From assembly GCA_030247725.1 (NCBI GenBank), contig JAOTRT010000005.1, positions 62,001-126,000 on the forward strand: a DNA stretch of 64,000 nt. Reading direction: 5' to 3'. This DNA is from Candidatus Nitricoxidireducens bremensis (lineage in GTDB: Bacteria; Pseudomonadota; Gammaproteobacteria; Burkholderiales; Rhodocyclaceae). Made by a program: the position numbers and the translations under genes. This document shows positions 28,773 through 37,904 of this stretch, in pieces; position 1 is the first letter of the stretch; the number at the start of each line of letters is the position of its first letter. The notes below the pieces were generated by a model. The model was not told where the DNA came from, made no database searches, and was given only the letters and a program-made list of their open reading frames with translations.

Positions 28773-29504
28773 TTACCAGCTCGTGACGTCGTCCAGCGCC
28801 GGCGCGCCGGTGTCGGGCTTGGGCAGCTGGCTGTCGATCTTGAGCGGGTTGTCGGCACGCTCGATCTCGTCGACGCGGATGCGCAGCTTGGTCTTGCGCC
28901 GCGGCAAATAGTGGTTGGCCGGATTGGTCCCCCACTCGGCCATCAGCTGGTAGCCGCCGGCCTCGCGGATGGCGTGGGAAACCTCGGATTCCGGATCGTG
29001 GATGTCGCCGAACAGGCGTGCGCTGGTCGGACAGGCGCGCACGCAGGCGGGGCGGCGCTCCTCTTCGGTCATCTTCGGATCGTAGATGCGGTCGACGCAG
29101 AGGGTGCATTTCTTCATCACCTTCTGCTGCTCGTCGAACTCGCGCACGCCGTAGGGGCAAGCCCAGGAGCAGTACTTGCAACCGATGCACTTGTCGTAAT
29201 CGACGAGGACGATGCCGTCTTCCTTGCGCTTGTAGGACGCGCCCGTCGGGCACACCGGCACGCAGGGCGGGTCCTCGCAATGCAGGCAGGACTTGGGGAA
29301 ATGCACCGTCTCCGTGTTCGGGAACTCGCCGACTTCGAAGGTCTGCACCCGGTTGAAGAAGGTGCCGGTCGGGTCCTTGCCGTAGGGGTTCTGGTCCACC
29401 ATGGGGCCGGCTGGGCCGGAGGTGTTCCACTCCTTGCAGTTGGTCACGCAGGCATGGCAACCAACGCAGACGTTGAGGTCGATGACGAGGGCGAGCTGGG
29501 TCAT
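28773..29504 (-). CDS. soeB: Iron-sulfur subunit SoeB of sulfite dehydrogenase
   Basis: A 243-residue ferredoxin-like subunit with four [4Fe-4S] clusters. Cysteine motifs are visible in NVCVGCHACVTNCKEWN (residues ~10-26), CEDPPCVPVCPTGA, DYDKCIGCKYCSWACPYG and KCTLCVDRI...ACVRACPT. The start at 29504 shares an ATGA overlap with the soeA stop. There is no signal peptide, which places the enzyme in the cytoplasm as known for SoeABC. It wires the molybdenum subunit to the membrane anchor. Confidence 0.93.
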   Translation of the reverse strand: MTQLALVIDLNVCVGCHACVTNCKEWNTSGPAGPMVDQNPYGKDPTGTFFNRVQTFEVGEFPNTETVHFPKSCLHCEDPPCVPVCPTGASYKRKEDGIVLVDYDKCIGCKYCSWACPYGVREFDEQQKVMKKCTLCVDRIYDPKMTEEERRPACVRACPTSARLFGDIHDPESEVSHAIREAGGYQLMAEWGTNPANHYLPRRKTKLRIRVDEIERADNPLKIDSQLPKPDTGAPALDDVTSW

Positions 29505-32374
29505 TTGTTCACCTTGCCCGCAAAGAAATTCCACACCGACCTGCGCTCCGTCTGCCCCGGATACTGTTTCAACGGCTCGAACTGCGGCGAGGTCTGCTCC
29601 GGCTCGCCGGCCTCGGCCTTGTAGATGCGCACCCGCACGTCGTACCAGGCGGCCTGACCGGTGATCGGATCGGAGTTCGAAACGCGCCCCTCATTTGCCA
29701 AACCCGCGCCCGGCAGCTCTTCCGAAATCAGGTGATTGAGCAGGAAGCCCTGCTGGGACTCGTTGGCGTCCGGCGTCAGGCCCCAGGCGCCCGCGGCCTT
29801 GCCGATGGCGTTCCAGGTCCACACGGTGCCCGGCTCCACGGCCTCGGAATGCTTGGCCATGCAGCGTACCTTGCCCCATTGCGACTCCACCCAGATCCAG
29901 TCGTCGTCCTCGATGCCGGCGACGCGAGCCGTGTGCGTGTTCACGTAGAGCAGGTTGTGGGCGTGGATCTGCCGCAGCCAGGCGTTCTGGGAGTCCCAGG
30001 AGTGGTACATGGCCATGGGGCGCTGGGTGATCGCGGCCAGCGGATACTTGTGCTTGTCCGATGCCTGGCCTTCCAGGGTGTCGGAATAGAAGGGCAGCGG
30101 ATCGAACCAGGTCTCGATGCGCTTCTTCAGGTGAGCGGGCGGCTTGCGCGTCAGGCCCTTGCCCTGGGCCGCGGCGCGGAACTTCTGCAGCACCTCGGAA
30201 TAGATGTGGATCAGGATGGGCTCGGCATAGCGCGTGATGCGGTTGCGCTGGCTCCATTCCAGATAGCCCTGGTTCCAGTTGCGCATGTACTGGTAGCTCT
30301 TGGGCAGTTCGTAGTGGAAGACGCAGTCGTTCTTGGCGTACATCTCCCACTGGTTCGGGTTCGGCTCGCCGCGCATGAACTTCTCGCCGCCCTTGCCGCG
30401 CCAACCCGAAAGGAAGCCGATGCCCGAGCCCGGCTCGGTCTCGTAATTGACGATGAAGTCCGGATAGTCGCGGTACTTGCGGCTGCCGTCCTTGTTCACG
30501 AACACCGGCAGCTTGAGGCGGGTGCCCAGCTCGATCAGCACTTCCTGGAAGGGCTTGCACTCGCCCGTGGGCGGCACCACCGGGATGCGCACCGAGTCTA
30601 CCGGCCCGTCGAACTCGGAGATCGGCCGGTCGAGGATGGACATGACGTCGTGGCGCTCGAGATAGGTGGTATCCGGCAGGATCAGGTCGGCGAAAGCCGT
30701 CATCTCCGACTGGAAGGCATCGGCGACGACGATGAACGGAATCTTGTGCTCGCCGTTCTCGTCCTTGTCGGCCAGCATCTTGCGCACCTCGACGGCGTTC
30801 ATCGTCGAGTTCCAGGCCATGTTGGCCATGAAGATCAGCAGGGTATCGATCTTGTAGGGATCGCCGCGCCAGGCGTTGGTGATGACGTTGTGCATCAGGC
30901 CATGCACCGACAGCGGGTACTCCCATGAGAAGCCCTTGTCGATGCGCACCGGCTTGCCGTCCTCGTCTACGAACAGGTCGTCCGGGTCGGAAGGCCAGCC
31001 CAGGGCCATGCCGTCCAGGGGCCGGTTCGGCTGCACCGCCTTCGGGTGGTTGGGCGTGCGGGCGCAGGGCGGGATCGGCCGCGGGAAGGGCACCTTGTGG
31101 CGGAAGCCGCCGGGCCGATCGATAGTGCCCAGCAGAGACATCAGGATCGCCAGGGCGCGGATGCTCTGGAAGCCATTCGAGTGGGCTGCCAGACCCCGCA
31201 TGGCGTGGAAGGCCACTGGATTGCCGGTGACGGTATCGTGCTCGTTGCCCCAGGAATCGGTCCAGGCGATGGGCAGTTCGATGCGCTGGTCCCGCGCCGT
31301 CACGCCCATCTCGTAGGCGAGGCGGCGGATGGTGTCGGCGGGAATGCCGGTGACACCTTCGGCCCATTCCGGCGTGTAATCCTTGACGCGCTCCTGCAGC
31401 AACTGGAAAGAGGGCTTCACCGCCGTGCCGTCCTTCATGCGGAATTCGCCGAGCAGGAAGGGATCGGTGCCGGCCGTGTGCGTCACCACGGGCTTGTTGG
31501 TGTTGCGGTCCCACCAGAGCTTGTCCTGGGGGTCGTAGCAGGCCTCTTCCTCCGGCACCTCGGTGCGCAGGAACATGCCGAATTCGTCGCTGGCCTCATT
31601 GACGTTGACCAGCTGGCCGGCGTTGGAATACTTGACGAGAAATTCCCGGTCGTAGAGTCCTTTGGCGACGATCTCGTGGATGAAGGCCAGCAGCAGGGCG
31701 CCGTCGGTGCCGGGGCGGATCGGCACCCACTCGTCGGCGATGGCCGAGTAGCCCGTGCGCACCGGATTGATGGAAACGAAGCGGCCGCCATCGCGCTTGA
31801 ACTTGGCGAGCGCCATCTTCAGCGGGTTCGAATGATGGTCCTCGGCGGTGCCGATCATCACGAACAGCTTGGCCCGGTCCAGGTCCGGCCCGCCGAACTC
31901 CCAGAAGGAGCCGCCGATGGTGTAGATCATGCCGGCGGCCATGTTCACCGAACAGAAGCCGCCATGGGCCGCATAGTTGGGCGTGCCGAACTGGCGCGCG
32001 AACAAACCGGTCAGGGCCTGCATCTGGTCGCGGCCGGTGAACAGGGCGAACTTCTTCGGGTCGGTCGCGCGGATTTTTCCCAGGCGTTCCGCCAGGGTGG
32101 AGAAGGCCTCCTCCCAGGAAATCGGTTCGAACTCGCCGGCCCCGCGTTCGGCGCCGGCCTTGCGGCGCAGGGGCCGCGTCAGGCGCGCCGGCGAATACTG
32201 CTTCATGATCCCCGACGAACCCTTGGCGCAGATCACGCCCTTGTTGAGGGGGTGGTCCGGGTTGCCGTCGATATAACGGACCTCGCCATCCCGCAGATGC
32301 ACGCGAATGCCGCAGCGGCATGCGCACATGTAGCAGGTGGTCTTCTTGATCTCTTCGACCGGAGTAGCTGTCAT
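29501..32374 (-). CDS. soeA: Molybdopterin subunit SoeA of sulfite dehydrogenase
   Basis: A 957-residue complex iron-sulfur molybdoenzyme catalytic subunit that oxidises sulfite to sulfate in SoeABC systems. The [4Fe-4S] motif CYMCACRCGIRV...GVICAKG lies at residues ~14-51. It is followed by the molybdopterin domains (FALFTGRDQMQALTG, GTAEDHHSNPLKMALAKF, SINPVRTGYSAIADEWVPIRPGTDGALLLAF) and a C-terminal dinucleotide-binding domain (PLAAITQRPMAMYHSWDSQNAWLRQIH). No Tat signal is present, so the enzyme is cytoplasmic. Polysulfide or thiosulfate reductases are relatives; the sulfur-oxidation context favours SoeA. Confidence 0.88.
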   Translation of the reverse strand: MTATPVEEIKKTTCYMCACRCGIRVHLRDGEVRYIDGNPDHPLNKGVICAKGSSGIMKQYSPARLTRPLRRKAGAERGAGEFEPISWEEAFSTLAERLGKIRATDPKKFALFTGRDQMQALTGLFARQFGTPNYAAHGGFCSVNMAAGMIYTIGGSFWEFGGPDLDRAKLFVMIGTAEDHHSNPLKMALAKFKRDGGRFVSINPVRTGYSAIADEWVPIRPGTDGALLLAFIHEIVAKGLYDREFLVKYSNAGQLVNVNEASDEFGMFLRTEVPEEEACYDPQDKLWWDRNTNKPVVTHTAGTDPFLLGEFRMKDGTAVKPSFQLLQERVKDYTPEWAEGVTGIPADTIRRLAYEMGVTARDQRIELPIAWTDSWGNEHDTVTGNPVAFHAMRGLAAHSNGFQSIRALAILMSLLGTIDRPGGFRHKVPFPRPIPPCARTPNHPKAVQPNRPLDGMALGWPSDPDDLFVDEDGKPVRIDKGFSWEYPLSVHGLMHNVITNAWRGDPYKIDTLLIFMANMAWNSTMNAVEVRKMLADKDENGEHKIPFIVVADAFQSEMTAFADLILPDTTYLERHDVMSILDRPISEFDGPVDSVRIPVVPPTGECKPFQEVLIELGTRLKLPVFVNKDGSRKYRDYPDFIVNYETEPGSGIGFLSGWRGKGGEKFMRGEPNPNQWEMYAKNDCVFHYELPKSYQYMRNWNQGYLEWSQRNRITRYAEPILIHIYSEVLQKFRAAAQGKGLTRKPPAHLKKRIETWFDPLPFYSDTLEGQASDKHKYPLAAITQRPMAMYHSWDSQNAWLRQIHAHNLLYVNTHTARVAGIEDDDWIWVESQWGKVRCMAKHSEAVEPGTVWTWNAIGKAAGAWGLTPDANESQQGFLLNHLISEELPGAGLANEGRVSNSDPITGQAAWYDVRVRIYKAEAGEPEQTSPQFEPLKQYPGQTERRSVWNFFAGKVNK

Positions 32375-32386
32375 CTCGTTGGGCTA

Positions 32387-32414
32387 TTGGTAAATTAGAG
32401 TTTTGCGATATTCT
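32387..32414 (+). promoter_or_regulatory. Possible promoter in the soeA-divergent gap
   Basis: TTGGTA and TATTCT with a 16-base spacer lie about 65 bases before the ATG of the downstream hypothetical gene, in the only gap between the divergent soeA and that gene. The match is moderate. Confidence 0.3.
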
Positions 32415-32479
32415 GTCGGCCCTCGCCCTCAAGGGCAAGAGAAACCTTTTTATTCCCAAATAAGCCTGGAGGAGAAAAC

Positions 32480-32884
32480 ATGGCAAACGTCCGGGAGTTT
32501 ACCGATGCCGAGACCGGTCTCGTCAGCCAAGCGCTGAAGGAGCGCTATGGCGAGGCGATTCCTCTGCAGTTTGCCGATGCGGAGATCCAACTGATCGCCG
32601 AAAGCCCGGAACTCACGACCTGCCCGATCGTGTATTGGGAAGCCCGCGGCGCCAACTTCGTCATTTTCAAGCTTGGCGACGACCGCTACCGCGCCCAGTT
32701 CTACTACAGCGACGTCGAGCAGTTCGGCACCGGCAAGGAAATTTTCAACAACCTGGGCGACTGCGTCATCACCCTGCTCCAGGTCCAGTCCGATCACGAG
32801 CGCACCCGCGCCGGCATCAAGAGCGGCATGAATGCCTACACCATCGGCAATCCCGATGACTACGACGGACCGTTGGTCGTATGA
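32480..32884 (+). CDS. Conserved hypothetical protein divergent from soeABC
   Basis: A 134-residue soluble cytoplasmic protein with a strong GGAGGAG site before its ATG. It reads MANVREFTDAETGLVSQALKERYGE with later segments CPIVYWEARGANFVIFKLGDDRYRAQFYYSDVEQFGTG and DCVITLLQVQSDHERTRAG. Two cysteines (about 48 and 95) are far apart and show no metal motif. I recognise no family. Its position between soeABC and the qmo cluster suggests a link to sulfite/APS metabolism, by context only. Confidence 0.72.
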   Translation: MANVREFTDAETGLVSQALKERYGEAIPLQFADAEIQLIAESPELTTCPIVYWEARGANFVIFKLGDDRYRAQFYYSDVEQFGTGKEIFNNLGDCVITLLQVQSDHERTRAGIKSGMNAYTIGNPDDYDGPLVV

Positions 32885-33053
32885 ACGAGCTTGCCCGCCC
32901 CTCCCAGCCGCCCCTCTCGGGGAGGAGCCCGCTTCCTCGCTTCGCTCGATTCAAACGGGGAGCACTTTGTCATGTCAAGAGCGGTTGTTCGCTCCGCGAA
33001 CACGCCGTCCAGCCTTGGGGCGGCCCGGCGGCCGGACTACTTTGGGTGAGCCA

Positions 33054-33569
33054 ATGAAAATCTGCATCGTCTCCGACAGCCACGACCGGGGCCCCATGCT
33101 GGCCCAGGCCATCACCGCCGCCCAGGCGGAAGGCGCGCAAGCCGTCATCCACTGCGGCGACCTCATCGGCGTCAATACCGTCAAGGCCTCCCTCAAGCTC
33201 GGGCTGCCGCTCCACGTGATCCACGGCAACAACCTGGGCGACGTGGTGGCCCTGGCCCGGGTGTCCTGCAACTCCGACGGCCTGCTCAACTACCACGGCC
33301 GCGACGCGACCCTGCAGCTGGGCGGCCGGCGCATCTTCGTCACCCATTACCCTCATTACGGCAAGGGTATGGCCTGCACCGGCGACTACGACCTGGTCTG
33401 CTGCGGCCATAGCCACGAACCCGTCGTCATGCAGCAGGCCAACGTCAAGGGCGGCCAGACCTGGCTGGTGAATCCCGGCACCGTGGCGGGCCTCGGCGCT
33501 CCCGCCGCCACCTGGATACTCGGCGACCTGGCGGCAATGACCTACGAAATCCGTCTGCTTAATTCCTGA
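33054..33569 (+). CDS. YfcE/MJ0936-type metallophosphoesterase
   Basis: A 171-residue calcineurin-like phosphodiesterase. The metal ligands are in SDSHDRG (7-13), HCGDLIG (~33-39), GNN (~59-61), THYPHYG and CCGHSHEP (~115-122), in the order of the YfcE family. It probably cleaves phosphodiesters; the natural substrate is unknown. The ATG at 33054 fits the family, although the frame is open from 32832. The 170-base gap upstream is GC-rich with short palindromes. It precedes qmoA by 136 bases. Confidence 0.87.
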   Translation: MKICIVSDSHDRGPMLAQAITAAQAEGAQAVIHCGDLIGVNTVKASLKLGLPLHVIHGNNLGDVVALARVSCNSDGLLNYHGRDATLQLGGRRIFVTHYPHYGKGMACTGDYDLVCCGHSHEPVVMQQANVKGGQTWLVNPGTVAGLGAPAATWILGDLAAMTYEIRLLNS

Positions 33570-33705
33570 ACAGATACATTCAGATCGTCTATTAGCTGAT
33601 AGGAACATTTTTCCCGACAGCTTGATCAATGTCAGAACTGGTGCGGGTTTCCAGGGGGTAGAATCCGCCGCGTTCCTCAAGAACGACTTCCCTTGGAGGC
33701 TAGCT

Positions 33706-34992
33706 GTGACAGCTTCAATCGCAACGAATCAGACGATCCTGGTCGTCGGCGGCGGCATCTCCGGCATGACCGCTGCCCTCGAAGCCGCCGAATGCGGCAA
33801 GCAGGTTCTGCTGGTCGAAAAGACCCCGACCCTCGGCGGCCGTACCGCCCAGCTCTATCGCTACTTCCCGAAGATGTGCCATCCCACCTGCGGGATGGAG
33901 ATCAATCTGAAGCGCATCAAGGGCAACCCGAACGTGCGCGTGATGACCATGACCCAGGTTGTGGCCGTTGCCGGCAGCCGCGGCGACTACAGCGTCACGC
34001 TGAAGGTCGCCCCGCGCTACGTCAATGAAAACTGCACCGCCTGCGGCAAGTGCGGCGAAGCGGTGAAGAGCGAGATTCCCGACGCCTACAACTACGGCCT
34101 CGGCAAGGTGAAGGCGGCCTACCTGCCCCACACCATGGCCTATCCGCAGCGCTATGTGATCGATGCCTCCATCGTCGGCACGCCCGAGGGCGAGGCCGCC
34201 AAGGCCGCCTGTCCGGTGAACGCCGTCGATCTCGGCATGCAGGAAGAAGCCGTCGAGATCAAGGTCGGTGCCGTGGTCTGGGCCACCGGCTGGCGTCCCT
34301 TCGACGCCAACAAGATCCAGCCCTATGGTTACGACCGTTTCGCCAACGTGATCACCAGCGTCGAGTTCGAGCGCCTGGCCGATCCCCATGGCCCGACCGG
34401 CGGCAAGCTGTTGCGCCCGTCCGACGGCAAGGAAGCGAAGAACGTCGCCTTCATCCAGTGCGCCGGCTCCCGCGACGAGAACTACCTGCGCCACTGCTCG
34501 CGCATCTGCTGCATGGCCTCCCTCAAGCAGACGCAATATGTGCGCGAAGCCTGGGGCGACGAGGGCAAGTCGACGGTCTACTACATCGACATCCGCGCCA
34601 TCGACCGCTTCGAGGACTTCTACGCCAACGTCTGGAAGGACCCGACGGTCAGCTTCGTCAAGTCCAAGGTCGCCCGCATCGCCGAGAACGAAGCCAACGG
34701 CAATCCGGTCCTCCATGGCGTCAACACCGAGGGCTACCATCGCTACGCCACCGAGCACGACCTCGTCGTGCTGGCCGTCGGCATGGAACCCGAAGTCACC
34801 GGCGTCAAGCTGCCGGCCGACATCGTCATGGATTCCTCGAACTTCATCGAAGGCTCCAAGGACGGCGGCATGTTCGGCGCCGGCGCGGCTTCCAGCCCCC
34901 TCGACGTGAACCGCGCGGTGCAAAGCGCCACGGCGGCCAGCCTGAAAGCCATTCAAGTGATCCACAAGAACGCATCGACGGAGGCCGCGTAA
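33706..34992 (+). CDS. qmoA: QmoA-type HdrA-like FAD protein
   Basis: QmoA is a flavoprotein related to heterodisulfide reductase subunit A that works with APS reductase in quinone-linked electron transfer. The 428-residue product has the dinucleotide fold ILVVGGGISGMTAALEAAECGK with FAD glycine motif GGRTAQLY, cysteines in PKMCHPTCGMEIN, NCTACGKCGE and QCAGSRDENYLRHCSRICCMASLKQ, and VVLAVGMEPE near the end. I chose the GTG at 33706, nine bases after TTGGAGG; the frame is open further upstream. First gene of qmoA-qmoB-hdrC-hdrB. Confidence 0.9.
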   Translation: MTASIATNQTILVVGGGISGMTAALEAAECGKQVLLVEKTPTLGGRTAQLYRYFPKMCHPTCGMEINLKRIKGNPNVRVMTMTQVVAVAGSRGDYSVTLKVAPRYVNENCTACGKCGEAVKSEIPDAYNYGLGKVKAAYLPHTMAYPQRYVIDASIVGTPEGEAAKAACPVNAVDLGMQEEAVEIKVGAVVWATGWRPFDANKIQPYGYDRFANVITSVEFERLADPHGPTGGKLLRPSDGKEAKNVAFIQCAGSRDENYLRHCSRICCMASLKQTQYVREAWGDEGKSTVYYIDIRAIDRFEDFYANVWKDPTVSFVKSKVARIAENEANGNPVLHGVNTEGYHRYATEHDLVVLAVGMEPEVTGVKLPADIVMDSSNFIEGSKDGGMFGAGAASSPLDVNRAVQSATAASLKAIQVIHKNASTEAA

Positions 34993-34994
34993 TC

Positions 34995-37250
34995 ATGGCC
35001 GACAACAAATTTGCAGCCTACATCTGCTCCGGCTGCGGCATCGGCGACAAGCTCAATGTCGGCGCCCTGGAGAAGATCGCCACCAAGGAAGGCAAGATGG
35101 CGGTGGTCAAGAGCCACCCCTTCCTCTGCTCCACCGAGGGTGTCGACCTCATCAAGAACGATATCGCCAACGACGGCGTGACGCACGTCTGCATCGCCGC
35201 CTGCTCGCGCCGCGCCAAGGCCGAAGCCTTCACCTTCCCCGAGACCGCCGTCTCCCGCGCCAACCTGCGCGAAGGCGTGCTGTGGGTCGTGGCCGAAGGT
35301 GCCGACCACGACGAAGTGCGCCAGGAAATGGCTGAAGACTACGTCCGCATGGGCTGCGCCGAGGTCAAGAAGATGATGTCGCCGGCCGGCAATCCGGACA
35401 AGGCCCAATCCAAGCGCATCATGGTCGTCGGCGGCGGCATGTCCGGCATGACGGCGGCCCTCGCCGCGGCCGATGCCGGCTACGAGGTCGTACTAGTCGA
35501 AAAGACCGGCAAGCTCGGCGGCTTCGCCAACAACATGCTCAAGCGTGTGCCCTTCAACGCCCCCCACGCCGAGGCCCAGCCCACCGGCGTCGAGGAACTG
35601 GCGGCCAAGGTCACCGGCAACGCCAAGATAAAGCTGCACCTGAACTCGACCCTGACCGAAACCGCCGGCGCCCCCGGCCGCTTCGTCGCCAAGATCGCCC
35701 AGGAATCCGGGGCGGTGGCCGAGGAAACCGTCGGCGCCATCGTCCAGGCCACCGGCTTCACCACCTACCCCCTCGACAAGCTGCCCGAACTGGGCGGCGG
35801 CCAGGCCAACGTCGTCGATCAGGCCGGCCTCGAAGCCATGGCCAAGGCGGCCAACGGCGGTGCCATCAAGCGCGCCGACGGCAAGGAAGTGAAGTCTGTC
35901 GTCTTCGTCCAGTGCGCTGGCCAGCGCGGCTCCGGCGGCAACGGCGACGGCAGCCATCTGGAGTACTGCTCCGGCCACTGCTGCGCCACCAGCATCAAGC
36001 AGGCCACCTACTTCAAGGACGCCAATCCGGATGTCGACACCGTCGTCATGTACCAGGACCTGCGCGTGCCGGGCATGGGCGAGGACTTCTACCGCAGCGC
36101 CCAGAAGAAGGGTGTCATCTTCACCAAGGCCAAGGTCAACAAGGTCGCCGGTGGTGATGCCTGCAAGGTGGAGTTCAAGGACCTGATCCTCGACGAGGAC
36201 ACCGCCACCGATGCCGATCTGGTGGTGCTCGCCACCGGCCAGGTACCGGTCTCCGGCGTCAACCTCGACGAATGGACCACGACCGTCACCGCCGCGGAAA
36301 GCGGCGATGAGGCCGCCAAGGAGAAGAAGTCCGCGCTGCAGAAGATTTCCGTGCTCAACCTGAACTACCGTCAGGGCCCGGACATGCCGCAGTTCAAGTA
36401 CGGCTTCGCCGACAGCCACTTCATCTGCTTCCCCTACGAAACGCGCCGCACCGGCATCTACGCCGCCGGCCCGACGCGCCGGCCGATGGACATGTTCCAG
36501 GCCCAGGAGGACGCCACCGGCGCCGCCATGAAGGCGATCCAGGCCGTCGAGAACGCCACCCGCGGTCGCGCCGCCCATCCGCGCGCCTGGGACCTGTCGT
36601 TCCCGAAGGCCCGCCTCGAAGGCTGCACCCAGTGCAAGCGCTGCACGGTGGAATGCCCCTTCGGCGCCATCGACGAGGACGAAAAGCGCTTCCCGGTGTT
36701 CAACGAGCAGCGCTGCCGCCGTTGCGGCACCTGCATGGGCGCCTGCCCGGTGCGCGTGATCTCCTTCGAGAACTACTCCTGCGACACCGTCGGCAGCCAG
36801 ATCAAGGCGGTCAACATCCCCGACGAGTTCGAGGAGAAGCCGCGCATCTTGATCCTCGCCTGCGAGAACGACGCCTACCCGGCCCTCGACATGGCCGGCC
36901 TGCAGCGCCTGACCTACTCCGCCTATGTGCGCGCCATCCCGGTGCGCTGCCTCGGCTCGGTCAACACCATCTGGATCACCGACGCGCTGAACTCCGGCTA
37001 CGACGGCGTGATGATGATGGGCTGCAAGAAGGGCGACGACTACCAGTGCCACTTCGTCAAGGGTTCCGAGATGGCCTACTACCGCATGAGCAAGATCGGC
37101 GACACGCTCAAGCAGTTGGGCCTGGAGCCGGAACGCGTGCAGACCCAGGAAGTCGCCATCACCGACAACGCCAAGGTCGCCAAACTCATCGACGACTACG
37201 TCGCCCAGCTCAACGAGATGGGCCCGTCGCCGATGAAGGGCTTCGGTTGA
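34995..37250 (+). CDS. qmoB: QmoB-type HdrA/MvhD fusion flavoprotein
   Basis: A 751-residue HdrA-like protein. The N-terminus (YICSGCGIGDKLN...CSTEGVDLI...AACSRRAKAEAF) is the HdrA cysteine-rich part. A FAD domain follows (RIMVVGGGMSGMTAALAAADAGYEVVLVEKTG), with QCAGQRG...YCSGHCCATSIKQATYF, then two [4Fe-4S] motifs (GCTQCKRCTVECPFG and QRCRRCGTCMGACPVR, about residues 542-590). The C-terminal ~140 residues resemble MvhD (LACENDAYPALDMAG, RCLGSVNTIWI, MMMGCKKGDDYQCHF). Starts two bases after qmoA. The MvhD part is the likely electron exchange site with AprAB or HdrCB. Confidence 0.9.
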   Translation: MADNKFAAYICSGCGIGDKLNVGALEKIATKEGKMAVVKSHPFLCSTEGVDLIKNDIANDGVTHVCIAACSRRAKAEAFTFPETAVSRANLREGVLWVVAEGADHDEVRQEMAEDYVRMGCAEVKKMMSPAGNPDKAQSKRIMVVGGGMSGMTAALAAADAGYEVVLVEKTGKLGGFANNMLKRVPFNAPHAEAQPTGVEELAAKVTGNAKIKLHLNSTLTETAGAPGRFVAKIAQESGAVAEETVGAIVQATGFTTYPLDKLPELGGGQANVVDQAGLEAMAKAANGGAIKRADGKEVKSVVFVQCAGQRGSGGNGDGSHLEYCSGHCCATSIKQATYFKDANPDVDTVVMYQDLRVPGMGEDFYRSAQKKGVIFTKAKVNKVAGGDACKVEFKDLILDEDTATDADLVVLATGQVPVSGVNLDEWTTTVTAAESGDEAAKEKKSALQKISVLNLNYRQGPDMPQFKYGFADSHFICFPYETRRTGIYAAGPTRRPMDMFQAQEDATGAAMKAIQAVENATRGRAAHPRAWDLSFPKARLEGCTQCKRCTVECPFGAIDEDEKRFPVFNEQRCRRCGTCMGACPVRVISFENYSCDTVGSQIKAVNIPDEFEEKPRILILACENDAYPALDMAGLQRLTYSAYVRAIPVRCLGSVNTIWITDALNSGYDGVMMMGCKKGDDYQCHFVKGSEMAYYRMSKIGDTLKQLGLEPERVQTQEVAITDNAKVAKLIDDYVAQLNEMGPSPMKGFG

Positions 37251-37269
37251 GAGCGAGGAGCGAACAGAC

Positions 37270-37890
37270 ATGAGCAACGCAAACCAACAAGCCGTGGCCA
37301 AGTACAAGAACAACTTCCTCAAGGAAGTCGAGGCCAACGTCGAGGAAGGCCACTGGGTCAAGATGTGCATGCAGTGCGGCGTCTGCGCCGGCTCCTGCCC
37401 GCTCGGTCCCCACTGGGAGCACTCGCCGCAGAAGATCTTCATGATGATCCGCGCCGGCAAGCGCGAGGAAGTGCTCGGCTCCGACTCGATGTGGATGTGC
37501 ACCTCCTGCTACAACTGCATCGTGCGCTGCCCGCGCAAACTGCCGATCACCCACATCATGCACGGCCTGGCCAACTACTCGCACCGCCTCGGCCTCGCCC
37601 CCAAGGGCCAGCCGACGCGCGAAATCGCCAAGCTGTTCTGGGACAACCTGGTCAAGACCGGCCGCGTCAATGAGCTGAAGTTCTCCCTGGCCATGTACTT
37701 CAAGGACGGCTTCGGCCAGGGCGTCAAGAACGCCATGGCCATGCAGGGCATCGGCCTGGGCCTGATGAAGGCCGGCCGCCTGAACCCGATGGAAATCTTC
37801 GGCGGCCATGTCTGCAAGGACAAGAGCGGCGTGCAGAAGATGATCGCCAAGGCGCGCGAGATCGAAGATCGCCGCAAGAGCCTGGCCTGA
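37270..37890 (+). CDS. HdrC-like iron-sulfur protein
   Basis: A 206-residue soluble protein with two [4Fe-4S] sites: CMQCGVCAGSCPLGPHW (about 34-50) and CTSCYNCIVRCPRKLPI (about 77-93), the HdrC layout. The C-terminal half is helical with no membrane segment, unlike QmoC, which fuses an HdrC domain to a cytochrome-b-like membrane domain. It therefore probably passes electrons between QmoAB and the HdrB-like partner. GAGGAG precedes the start, 19 bases after qmoB. Confidence 0.88.
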   Translation: MSNANQQAVAKYKNNFLKEVEANVEEGHWVKMCMQCGVCAGSCPLGPHWEHSPQKIFMMIRAGKREEVLGSDSMWMCTSCYNCIVRCPRKLPITHIMHGLANYSHRLGLAPKGQPTREIAKLFWDNLVKTGRVNELKFSLAMYFKDGFGQGVKNAMAMQGIGLGLMKAGRLNPMEIFGGHVCKDKSGVQKMIAKAREIEDRRKSLA

Positions 37891-37904
37891 GAGGAGTTCC
37901 ACGC

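Noticed and set aside
33622..33640. TTGATCAA near the qmoA promoter region as an FNR site
   Set aside because: The half-sites lack the four-base spacer required for an FNR/Anr box.
34050..34994. N-terminal extension of the qmoB frame across qmoA
   Set aside because: Arginine-rich out-of-frame translation of qmoA; QmoB homology begins at MADNKFAAYICSGCG at 34995 with the qmoA stop just before it.
35493..37502. 669-residue open frame opposite qmoB
   Set aside because: Antisense of qmoB with repetitive composition.
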